From: Vreelandella salicampi
GTDB taxonomy: Bacteria; Pseudomonadota; Gammaproteobacteria; Pseudomonadales; Halomonadaceae
Direction of reading: 5' to 3'
Length of the DNA: 64,000 nucleotides
Assembly (NCBI RefSeq): GCF_013415105.1
Contig: NZ_JACCDF010000011.1
Location: 62,001-126,000 of the forward strand
In this document: positions 55,061 to 62,542 of the stretch, piece by piece
How the letters are laid out: each line of letters opens with the position of its first letter
How positions within the stretch are numbered: position 1 is the stretch's first letter
Notes under the pieces: generated by a model
What the model saw: the letters and a program-made list of their open reading frames with translations, nothing else
Told to the model about the DNA's origin: nothing
Databases searched by the model: none
Position numbers and translations under genes: made by a program

Positions 55061-55294
55061 CGATACACCCTTTCGCATATCTTTGCCCCCTTCTATCGTG
55101 GCGAATCCTCGGGCGCCACCGGCCGTGCGGGGCTCGGGCTGGCGATAGCACGCGGAATCACGACGCTTCAAGGCGGTGATATTCGTGTAGAAAACCTCGC
55201 CTCAGGCGGCGCATCTTTCTGCATACGCTTACCGGTATACCCCCTCACTAAGCCGACGTTTAAAAAACGTAATAACTTTGCGAACTGGCTGTGA
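55061..55294 (+). pseudogene. Remnant of a sensor histidine kinase (ATPase domain end)
   Basis: The frame reads HIFAPFYRGESSGATGRAGLGLAIARG, followed by ITTLQGGDIRVENLASGGAS and FCIRLPV. These are the F-box, G2 box (GLGLAIA) and closing strands of a HATPase_c domain. The N-box, G1 box, dimerisation domain and sensor are missing, and the sequence before about 55061 is not kinase-like. The piece lies directly upstream of msrP, so a two-component system that once controlled or neighboured msrPQ was probably deleted. Confidence 0.8.
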
Positions 55295-55359
55295 TAAATC
55301 TTGTACGAAATGGTCACAGTAATAACACACACCTTATCCATCGCGAGTGGAGGCACCAC

Positions 55360-56376
55360 ATGCTAATTAAGATTGCCAAACCCAGTGACTTACACGAATC
55401 CGATGTCACACCAGAATCTATCTATCTTTCCCGGCGGCGCTTTATGGGCGGTATGGCAGGCCTGGGCGCTGGTCTTGCCCTTTCCGGCAACGTGCATGCC
55501 AATGCCGACTACTCGGATGTGCCTGATGGCGATGCGCCCCCGTGGTTAAAGGAAAAAATCAGCGATACCCAGTGGCGGGCGATCACCCCCAGCAATCCTG
55601 AAAAAGACAAAATCGCCCCCTTTGACGATGCCAGTGGCTACAACAACTTTTTCGAGTTCGGCACCGACAAGGGCGACCCCGCTCGCTATGCGGGCAGCCT
55701 GGAAACCCAGCCCTGGAGCGTGGTGATCGACGGCGAGGTCAACAACGGCGGGCGCTTTGCCCTGGAGGACATCGCCAAGCCTTCGCAGTTTGAAGAGCGC
55801 ATTTACCGCCTGCGCTGCGTAGAGGCGTGGTCGATGGTAATTCCCTGGCTGGGGATTCCGCTGGCCGACATTATCAAGCGCGCCGACCCCACCAGCAAAG
55901 CCAAGTACGTGCGCTTTGAAACCCTGGTGGATCCGGAACAGATGCGCGGTCAGCGCTCCTCGTTCTCGATCATTGACTGGCCCTACGTGGAAGGTCTGCG
56001 TTTAGACGAAGCCATGCACCCGTTGACGATAATGGCGATGGGCATGTACGGCCGCGAGCTCCCCAATCAAAACGGCGCCCCGCTGCGGCTGGTGGTTCCC
56101 TGGAAGTACGGCTTTAAAAGTATCAAATCGATTGTGCGGATATCGCTGACGGAAGAGCAGCCGGTGAATTCCTGGCAGAAGATCGCCTCCGACGAGTATG
56201 GCTTTTACGCCAATGTGAATCCCAAAGTCGACCACCCCCGCTGGAGCCAAGCCACCGAGCGGCGATTACCTAACAGCCTATTCAGCCCCAACACCATCGA
56301 AACCCGCATGTTCAACGGCTACGAAGATGAAGTCGCCGAGCTGTATGCAGGCATGGATTTAAGGAAGCACTACTAA
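55360..56376 (+). CDS. msrP: Protein-methionine-sulfoxide reductase catalytic subunit MsrP
   Basis: A periplasmic molybdopterin enzyme of the sulfite oxidase family that reduces methionine sulfoxide in envelope proteins. The 338 residues start with a twin-arginine signal (SRRRFMGGMAGLGAGLALS, about 25-43). The Mo-ligand Cys is C153 in RLRCVEAWSMVIPW. DDASGYNNFFEFGTDKGDPARYA and APLRLVVPWKYGFKSIKSIV are family signatures. I start at 55360 after GTGGAGG. The stop overlaps the msrQ start as TAATG, so the pair is co-translated. Electrons come from the quinone pool via MsrQ. Confidence 0.96.
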   Translation: MLIKIAKPSDLHESDVTPESIYLSRRRFMGGMAGLGAGLALSGNVHANADYSDVPDGDAPPWLKEKISDTQWRAITPSNPEKDKIAPFDDASGYNNFFEFGTDKGDPARYAGSLETQPWSVVIDGEVNNGGRFALEDIAKPSQFEERIYRLRCVEAWSMVIPWLGIPLADIIKRADPTSKAKYVRFETLVDPEQMRGQRSSFSIIDWPYVEGLRLDEAMHPLTIMAMGMYGRELPNQNGAPLRLVVPWKYGFKSIKSIVRISLTEEQPVNSWQKIASDEYGFYANVNPKVDHPRWSQATERRLPNSLFSPNTIETRMFNGYEDEVAELYAGMDLRKHY

Positions 56377-56996
56377 TGGCAGCGCCGAAAATCTGGCTGC
56401 TCTGGCGCGTGGGTGTTTTTCTAGCCGCGCTAACGCCGCTGCTGTTCTGGAGCTGGCAGGTAGCGAATAACGCCGCTGGCCCCGAGCCGGGGCGCTACCT
56501 GCTGCTCAATATCGGCATTGGCGGGCTATGGATGCTGCTGCTCACGCTCAGCCTTACCCCTCTGACCAAGCTCACCCGCTGGAAAGGCTTTGCGCTGATC
56601 CGACGCCAGTTGGGCCTATGGACGCTTGCCTACGCCACCCTGCACATGCTCAGCTACGCGCTGTTCATCCTGGGGCTTAACTGGGCACTGCTGGGTAGCG
56701 AGATCGTCAAACGGCCTTATATCATCGTCGGCATGATCGCGTTGATCGGCCTGGCGGTACTGGGCGCGACCTCCAACAAGTGGTCGATGCGCAAGCTAGG
56801 CAAACGCTGGAAGCCGCTGCACAAATTCTCCTACGCCATTTTGGGCCTGGTGCTGCTGCACTTCTTCTGGGTAGTGCGGGCAGATATGGGCGAATGGGCA
56901 ATGTACGCCGCCATTGCGGCGCTTATCATGGCAACCCGACTGCCGCCGGTCGCCCGCACGCTGCCTAAGCTGCGCTATCGGTTTAGTCACACGTAG
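56376..56996 (+). CDS. msrQ: Heme-binding membrane subunit MsrQ
   Basis: A six-helix inner-membrane cytochrome b protein of 206 residues that passes electrons from quinol (or a flavin reductase) to MsrP. Visible His ligands lie in LAYATLHMLSYALFILGL (about 85-102), KRWKPLHKFSYAILGLVLLHFFWVVRAD (about 145-175). The ferric-reductase-like domain signature W-x-LHxxxY is present. Translationally coupled to msrP. Confidence 0.95.
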   Translation: MAAPKIWLLWRVGVFLAALTPLLFWSWQVANNAAGPEPGRYLLLNIGIGGLWMLLLTLSLTPLTKLTRWKGFALIRRQLGLWTLAYATLHMLSYALFILGLNWALLGSEIVKRPYIIVGMIALIGLAVLGATSNKWSMRKLGKRWKPLHKFSYAILGLVLLHFFWVVRADMGEWAMYAAIAALIMATRLPPVARTLPKLRYRFSHT

Positions 56997-57229
56997 TGTG
57001 TATCCCAAACAGCGATGTTACGGAGACTCCCCTTCGTCAAAAAAGGACCGCCTCAGGATCGAGTCACAGGAAGACCTGAAGGTCATGGGCAACCGTCATA
57101 TCGAAGACTGTTATCAGATTGCCTTGGAGAAGCTGGAGAATGACAGGTTTGAATCCGCTCTCTTGGTAGAACCCGAGCAAAAATAAAGCTGACAGATATG
57201 ATCCTCCCACCCTCAACGATCCAGAGCTT

Positions 57230-58416
57230 ATGATCAACACCTTTGCCGTCTCCAACTACCGCAGCCTGAAAAACGTTGTCTCTCCCCTGTCGGGCCTCAA
57301 CGTAGTGACCGGACCCAACGGGTGCGGCAAATCCAACCTCTACAAGTCGCTGCGGTTACTGGCCGAAACCGCCAAAGGCAATCTTATCTCATCGATTGCA
57401 CAGGAAGGCGGCCTTGATTACACCTTCTGGGCAGGCCCAGAAAAACTCACCAAAACCATGAAAGACGGCTCTGCTCCGGTTGAGGGCGCCGCCAAGAAGA
57501 ACAATACGCGCCTTAGGATGGGGTTTGTCGGTGAAGACTTCGGTTACGCCATTTCATTAGGGATGCCCGCACCGCAGGGGTTTGCAGGCTACCAGGAACC
57601 CTCCATGTTCCAGTTCGACCCCGAGATAAAGCGGGAATGCATCTGGGCGGGCGATGTTTGCCGCCCCGCCCCAGCAGTTGTTTGATAGATCGTGTTGGAT
57701 CCGTGGTGAAAGTACGTGCTGGACGCAAATGGCAGGTTTACGATGCCCACCTTAATAGCTACGAAAGCATTCTGAACGAAATCAGTGACCCGGTCGCTGT
57801 GCCGGAGGTTCATGCGGTTCGGCAGACCATCCGACAATGGCGCTTCTACGATCAGTTCCGAACCGATCCGCAATCCATGATTCGTACACCACAAATCGGC
57901 ACCCGCACCCCGGTGCTGGATCACGATGGTCACAGCCTAGTGGCCGCCTTGCGAACCATCTACGAGATTGGCGACCGAGAGGCGTTGTACGAAGCGATTG
58001 AAGACGCCTTTCCCGGTGCAACGATTGATTTTAAGGCCGACGCTGGCAACCGCTTCCTGTTACTGTTTCTACAGGAGGGGCTGCTGCGCCCCTTAAACCA
58101 GTCGGAATTATCGGACGGCACGCTTCGCTATCTATTGCTGGTAGCAGCGTTGCTCACACCCCGACCACCTTCCCTGCTGGTATTAAATGAGCCGGAAACC
58201 AGTCTACACCCGGATTTGCTGCCCGCCCTGGGCCGCCTGATTATCCGTGCATCGCAAGAAACCCAGGTGTGGGTGGTTTCCCACGCGCCACGCCTGGTGG
58301 CCACTTTGGAAAAAGACACTGCCTGTAACTCTATCGCGCTGGATAAAGTGTTTGGCGAAACGGTTATATTGGGACAAGGGTGGCTGGACGAACCGCCATG
58401 GCAGTGGGCGGATTAA
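57230..58416 (+). pseudogene. AAA-family ATPase gene interrupted by a frameshift
   Basis: The first frame (57230-57685) encodes MINTFAVSNYRSLKNVVSPL with Walker A GPNGCGKSNLYKSL, typical of AAA/RecF-SMC-like ATPases. The second frame, in use from about 57670 to 58416, encodes the rest: VKVRAGRKWQVYDAHLNSY, QSELSDGTLRYLLLVAAL (ABC-signature-like), Walker B LLVLNEPETSLHPDLLPAL and the H-loop VVSHAPRLVATL. The two frames differ by one lost base (or two extra) near 57660-57690, in a C-rich stretch CGCCCCGCCCC. No canonical slippery heptamer is seen. Together they would give about 395 residues. Either a real pseudogene or a sequencing error. Confidence 0.85.
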
Positions 58417-58502
58417 AAGGCCTAGGCGATTAACGCCGACCTTCCGGTGACAGCATGAGTTCTATCCTTCTGATCACCGTACGCGGGCATTGGCGCGGGT
58501 GT

Positions 58503-59039
58503 TCAAAAACGCGACCCCGGCTGTTTGAGAAATGCGATCTCTTCTGGCGTGGAGGTGCGGCCTAGTATGTCGTTGCGGTGCGGGTAGCGGCCGAAGCGGT
58601 CGATGATTTCCTTATGCCGTAACTCAAACTTGATGTTTTCCGCTGGCGTGAATGCCTTGAACAGCGCTTCTGCTTGTTCGTGGATAAGTCGCGATTCGCT
58701 GTGCATATAAGGCATGAGCAAGAAAGTGCGCTCATCTTGCGCTAGTTCACTTAACGCGCCAGCGGCCACCGCCTCCTGCGCGAGCACTAGCGCCTGCGGG
58801 TCTTGGGTAAAGGCTTGCGGCGTGTCGCGATATATATTGCGGGAAAACTGATCAAGCACGATCACTTCCGCAAGGCGACCTTGTGGGCTTTTCCGCCAGG
58901 TATAAAGCTCGCCCGCAGCGGCCTGCTGCAACAAGGGCTGAAACCGCGCCTTTAGATTTTCATCAAAAGCCGGCTCAACACGCCACCACTGTTTGGGCTC
59001 GATTTCATCGAACCAGAAATTCAGTATGCTCTGATACAT
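58503..59039 (-). CDS. DUF924 family protein
   Basis: A 178-residue soluble all-helical protein. It begins YQSILNFWFDEIEPKQWW, with RLAEVIVLDQFSRNIYRDTPQAF, FLLMPYMHSESRLIHEQA and RFGRYPHRNDILGR, all hallmarks of DUF924 (TPR-like fold). The biochemical role is not established; homologues are often annotated as membrane-associated or transmembrane without good evidence. Standalone gene; convergent with the broken ATPase. Confidence 0.92.
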   Translation of the reverse strand: MYQSILNFWFDEIEPKQWWRVEPAFDENLKARFQPLLQQAAAGELYTWRKSPQGRLAEVIVLDQFSRNIYRDTPQAFTQDPQALVLAQEAVAAGALSELAQDERTFLLMPYMHSESRLIHEQAEALFKAFTPAENIKFELRHKEIIDRFGRYPHRNDILGRTSTPEEIAFLKQPGSRF

Positions 59040-59127
59040 TAAGAATTCCGTCTTTTACTCAAACTGATTTGCTCAAACCGACTGTTTATGAAGCCACAGC
59101 TCGTGCGTTGCTACAACGCCTGACGCG

Positions 59128-59154
59128 AGAACGCCTCCACTGGGGAGGCGTTCT
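59128..59154 (-). terminator. Perfect hairpin after luxS
   Basis: An 11-bp perfect stem AGAACGCCTCC/GGAGGCGTTCT with a short loop lies 30-56 bases past the luxS stop. No T-run follows on the minus strand, so it is at best a weak intrinsic terminator or an RNA-stabilising 3' hairpin. Confidence 0.6.
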
Positions 59155-59183
59155 GGGGTTGCGTGACATCGCTAACAGGGCCA

Positions 59184-59651
59184 TTAAGCAAACACTTCGG
59201 TCCACTCGTTGCGCTTATCCAGCAAGCCGCGCGCGAGCTCCTGGGCGCCTTCGAGGCTGTGGCTGGCGGCCCAACCGCACTGCATTTCGTTGCAGGCAGG
59301 GACATCGGTGGCGTTGAGCACGTCTTTCAGCGTCTGTTCGACCATGTTGACCACGTCGTCGTAGTCGTCGTGATTGATCATGGCGATATAGAAGCCGGTT
59401 TGGCAGCCCATCGGGCTGATGTCGACGACTTTATCGGAGTGATTGCGCGAAAGCTCGGCCATCAGATGCTCAAGCGAGTGCAGCGCGGGCATCTCCATGT
59501 GCGCTTTGTTGGGCTGGCAGATGCGCAAGTCGTATTTATGAATGCGATCACCCTTCTCGCCTTCTTTGATATCCGCCAGGCGGATGTAAGGCGCTTTCAC
59601 CTTGGTGTGGTCCAGGTTAAAGCTTTCAACATTCATTTTTTGCTCGGTCAT
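59184..59651 (-). CDS. luxS: S-ribosylhomocysteine lyase LuxS
   Basis: LuxS splits S-ribosylhomocysteine into homocysteine and DPD, the precursor of autoinducer 2, as part of the activated methyl cycle. The 155-residue protein has the metal ligands H58 and H62 with catalytic E61 in HSLEHLMAE, the catalytic C83 in [10 protein letters not shown], and metal ligand C125 in [30 protein letters not shown] is intact. It follows the ABM-monooxygenase gene after 46 bases, so the two may be co-transcribed. No pfs gene is seen within the window. Confidence 0.97.
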   Translation of the reverse strand: MTEQKMNVESFNLDHTKVKAPYIRLADIKEGEKGDRIHKYDLRICQPNKAHMEMPALHSLEHLMAELSRNHSDKVVDISPMGCQTGFYIAMINHDDYDDVVNMVEQTLKDVLNATDVPACNEMQCGWAASHSLEGAQELARGLLDKRNEWTEVFA

Positions 59652-59697
59652 AGTCGCTCCTTCTGCGATTCGTTTTATCCTGCTCTATACCCTTGGT

Positions 59698-60045
59698 CTA
59701 CACCTTTGGGGCGTCAAAGTTCCACGGCTCATCGGTATAGACGCAAACGTTGGCATCTTCGATATCGCCGTCGGGAGACTCGACGTTCTGAGCGAAGAAA
59801 GCTTGAACCTCCTCGCGCTGGCAGTGCGCCTCGAACGCTTCCCGGTTAGCCCAAATCTCGTGAAAAACGATGGGGAACCCGGTGCCATCCGCGAAGGGGT
59901 TCTCGATCTGCCGCGTGACGGTATAAAGCAGGCAGGCATCTTCTCGATGGGCGTTGGGCTCTAGTGACTGTAGCGTTTTAAAAACGGCTTCTTCTTTGCC
60001 GGGCTTAGGTTTGAAGCTGGCTGTGCAGTAAATCTTTTGTGACAT
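59698..60045 (-). CDS. ABM-domain quinol monooxygenase-like protein
   Basis: A 115-residue dimeric alpha/beta-barrel protein of the antibiotic biosynthesis monooxygenase (ABM/YgiN) type: FKPKPGKEEAVFKTLQSLEPNAHREDACLLYTVTRQ, FHEIWANREAFEAHCQREEVQAFF. YgiN in E. coli oxidises menadiol, and it has been linked to AI-2 handling (LsrG is a related fold), which gives some sense to its place before luxS. The substrate here is unknown. The C-terminal VCVYTDEPWNFDAPKV is longer than in YgiN. Confidence 0.85.
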   Translation of the reverse strand: MSQKIYCTASFKPKPGKEEAVFKTLQSLEPNAHREDACLLYTVTRQIENPFADGTGFPIVFHEIWANREAFEAHCQREEVQAFFAQNVESPDGDIEDANVCVYTDEPWNFDAPKV

Positions 60046-60130
60046 GTGGCGTCCTGTATTGCGGTCCCGTGGTGGGTGAAACGTGCCCTATTATGCGCGG
60101 CTCCCGTATCAATGGACAACCGCCTACTGA

Positions 60131-60808
60131 TTAGCGCAACAGGCGCTCGGCCAGGGTTTCTAAATCGGCGACGGTCATATCCGGCTCGATGCCCCAAGGG
60201 TCGAAGGGGGCATCTGAGCTGCGGCGGACCCAGGCGCTACGAAGACCCGCGTGCGTGGCGCCAATCACATCGAACGGATTGCTGGAAATCAGCCATGTCT
60301 GTTCCGGGCGAGCTTCCAATCGAGTACGCAGGTAAGCGTAAACCGCAGGGTCGGGTTTAAAGCGCTTAATGTCGTCAACGCTGATGACGTCGTCCATGTG
60401 TTTATCAACGCCTGCGCGCACCAGCAAGGTTTTGACCGCGTCGGCCGTGCCGTTGGAGAACGCCACGCAACGTATGCCCGCCTCGCGCAGGGTAACCAGA
60501 GCAGGCACCACATCGGGAAAGGCGGGCAGCTCGGCATACACGGCCATCAGGTGGTCCTGGTCGTTATCGGTAAGGCCAGCTTGTAGCGCACGGTCGGTGA
60601 ACACCAGCGCTTCGCGAGTACATTCAGAAAACGGGAGATAGTGGCCCATTAGCCCGTGGCGGAAGCTGTATTCCAGCTGTTTATCGCGCCAGCGACGGGC
60701 AAACTCGGCCGCTTTTTCCGGCTTTGTTAAGCGGCGCTCAAGCTCAACGGTGACGCCCTGGGTATCAATCAAGGTGCCGTAAACATCAAAAGCAATCACG
60801 GGTTGCAT
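60131..60808 (-). CDS. Haloacid dehalogenase type II (HAD superfamily)
   Basis: A 225-residue HAD hydrolase. The nucleophile Asp is D7 in IAFDVYGTLIDTQG, SNGT (about 115-118) is motif II, the Lys of motif III lies in RFKPDPAVYAYL, and the closing SSNPFDVIGATHAGLRSAWVRR is motif IV, typical of L-2-haloacid dehalogenases. It may hydrolyse 2-haloacids or phosphate esters; the haloacid group includes many proteins without proven dehalogenase activity. RBS AAGGAG precedes the ATG. Confidence 0.9.
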   Translation of the reverse strand: MQPVIAFDVYGTLIDTQGVTVELERRLTKPEKAAEFARRWRDKQLEYSFRHGLMGHYLPFSECTREALVFTDRALQAGLTDNDQDHLMAVYAELPAFPDVVPALVTLREAGIRCVAFSNGTADAVKTLLVRAGVDKHMDDVISVDDIKRFKPDPAVYAYLRTRLEARPEQTWLISSNPFDVIGATHAGLRSAWVRRSSDAPFDPWGIEPDMTVADLETLAERLLR

Positions 60809-60876
60809 ACATGCTCCTTAAACAGCGTAAACCACACTATGCGTACAGCATAGCCAACACCTTACCAGCCAGCCTT

Positions 60877-60917
60877 TAAAAAAACGCCGCTGCCCCCTCA
60901 CGGAGCAACGGCGTTTT
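60877..60917 (-). terminator. Intrinsic terminator after the class III aminotransferase gene
   Basis: On the minus strand, a perfect 9-bp stem (60909-60917 with 60881-60889, AAAACGCCG type) and a T-run 60877-60884 follow about 25 bases after the aminotransferase stop. Confidence 0.9.
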
Positions 60918-60941
60918 GGCGAGTGGATTTTCCACTTGCGA

Positions 60942-62375
60942 CTAAATCGTCAGCGCAGCCTCTTTTTGCCCTTGCTTGAGATCGCCCGAACGCGAAAGCT
61001 CATCGGTAACCCGGTCAATCGCCCGCTTGGCGCGGCCGATCATGTCATCCACCTCATCGCGATTGATGGTCAGCGGTGGGGCGAAGCCGAGAATATCCCC
61101 TTGCGGCATGGCGCGCGCAATCAGGTTTTCTTCCAGGGCGGCGGCGGAAACCCGCGGGCCAACTTTCAGCACCGGGTCAAAGTGAAGACGCTGCTTGGCA
61201 TCGGGGGAGAATTCCAGCGCCGCCATCAAGCCCACGCCGCGCACATCCCCCAACAGCGGGTGGCCGTCAAAGGTCGCCTTGAGCTGCTGCTGGAAGTAGG
61301 CGCCGGTTTCCTCGGCGTTGCCCACCAGGTTTTCGCGCTCAATGATATCCAGATTAACCAGCGCGGCGGCACAACCTAGCGCATGGCCGGAGTATGTCCA
61401 GCCGTGGCCGATGGGACCGTATTCGCCCGTGCCTTGCTCCAGCACTTTCCACACTTTATCGCTGACGATGACGCCAGAGAGCGGCTGATAGGCGCTGGTC
61501 AGTCCCTTAGCGATGGTGACCAGGTCAGGCTGAATGCTGTAATGGTGGCTGCCAAAATCTGAGCCGGTTCGGCCAAAACCGCACACCACTTCGTCGGCGA
61601 TCAAGAGCACGTCGTATTTATCAAGCACGGCTTGGATCTCGCCCCAATAGCCTTCTGGCGGCGGCACAATGCCACCGGTGCCGAGCACTGGCTCGCCAAT
61701 AAAGGCCGCGACGGTATCCGGGCCTTCTTCGAGAATCATCGCTTCGAGCTTCTCAGCGCAAAACGAGGAGAATTCGTGCTCGGTCATGCCGTGCTGCTCA
61801 GCGGCGCGGTGGTAATAGTACGGCGCTTCGGTATGGCGGATGGTGTCAATCGGTAGATCGAAGTGGTCATGGAACGCTTTGAGGCCAGTCAACGAACCGG
61901 AAGCAATGCCCGAGCCGTGATAGCCGCGCATGCGCGAGATGACCTTTTTCTTCTGCGGGCGACCAAGCACGTTGTTGTAGTAGCGCACGATTTTGAGCTG
62001 CGTTTCGTTGGCATCCGAGCCGGACATGCCGTAGTAAACCTTGGACATGTTCATGCCGGCGATTTTCAGAATGCGCTCGGAAAGCTCAATTTGCGGCTCG
62101 TTGGAGTGGCCTACATAGGTGTGGTAGTAGGAGAGTTCCAAGGCTTGCTTATAGATTGCCTCGGCGACTTCCGTGCGACCGTAACCGATGTTCACACAGT
62201 AAAGCCCGGCAAAACCGTCGATAAATTCACGGCCGTCTTTGTCTACGATATTGATACCCTTGCCGCCGGTAATCACACGCCCTGGTGCATCGCCGTGAGC
62301 GAAGTCGCGCAGATGGGTAGAAGCGTGGAAGGTAACGTTACGGTCGCGGTCGACTAAATCCTGATGCAAGCTCAT
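60942..62375 (-). CDS. Class III (omega/aspartate-family) aminotransferase
   Basis: A PLP-dependent transaminase of 477 residues from the ATG at 62375 (AAGAGAGA upstream). The motifs are YYGMSGSDANETQLKIVRYYNN (PLP phosphate), RMRGYHGSGIASGSLTG, LLIADEVVCGFGRTGSDFG (Asp binding the pyridine N) and VTIAKGLTSAYQPLSGVIVSDKVW, with the Schiff-base Lys in AKGL. The family transaminates putrescine, GABA, beta-alanine or pyruvate-linked amines. The succinate-semialdehyde-type dehydrogenase gene upstream in the same direction supports polyamine, GABA or beta-alanine catabolism. The family is frequent in Halomonas. Confidence 0.92.
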   Translation of the reverse strand: MSLHQDLVDRDRNVTFHASTHLRDFAHGDAPGRVITGGKGINIVDKDGREFIDGFAGLYCVNIGYGRTEVAEAIYKQALELSYYHTYVGHSNEPQIELSERILKIAGMNMSKVYYGMSGSDANETQLKIVRYYNNVLGRPQKKKVISRMRGYHGSGIASGSLTGLKAFHDHFDLPIDTIRHTEAPYYYHRAAEQHGMTEHEFSSFCAEKLEAMILEEGPDTVAAFIGEPVLGTGGIVPPPEGYWGEIQAVLDKYDVLLIADEVVCGFGRTGSDFGSHHYSIQPDLVTIAKGLTSAYQPLSGVIVSDKVWKVLEQGTGEYGPIGHGWTYSGHALGCAAALVNLDIIERENLVGNAEETGAYFQQQLKATFDGHPLLGDVRGVGLMAALEFSPDAKQRLHFDPVLKVGPRVSAAALEENLIARAMPQGDILGFAPPLTINRDEVDDMIGRAKRAIDRVTDELSRSGDLKQGQKEAALTI

Positions 62376-62403
62376 GGTGTTCTCTCTTATCAATAAAGGA
62401 CAT

Positions 62404-62513
62404 ATCGCCCGACAAGTCGAGCTCTTACAAAACCTTGTGCCAGTTATCCGCTGTAGGAGCCCAACTTATTGGGCGATAAGGCTTGGGTTCGCCCGATAAA
62501 TCGGGCTCCTTGT
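62404..62513. repeat. REP-like palindromic elements
   Basis: Three related GC-rich half units lie between the aminotransferase and dehydrogenase genes: 62404-62426 (ATCGCCCGACAAGTCGAGCT), 62451-62478 (inverted, GTAGGAGCCCAACTTATTGG) and 62489-62513 (TCGCCCGATAAATCGGGCTC). The last is a near-perfect hairpin, and together the last two form a BIME-like inverted pair with a GTAGGAGC head, as in pseudomonad REPs. Confidence 0.85.
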
Positions 62514-62542
62514 GTCTCTACAAACCCAAACGCGAATTTCGT

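Noticed and set aside
56997..57229. Possible small gene after msrQ (tail MGNRHIEDCYQIALEKLEND...)
   Set aside because: Protein-like but only 33 residues from its ATG, with no ribosome site and no recognised family; too weak to call.
57650..57690. Programmed -1 ribosomal frameshift joining the two halves of the AAA ATPase
   Set aside because: No X-XXY-YYZ heptamer in the right frame and no clear downstream pseudoknot; mutation or read error is simpler.
61863..62357. 164-codon plus-strand frame inside the class III aminotransferase gene
   Set aside because: Mirror of a high-GC gene; the minus-strand protein has all catalytic motifs.
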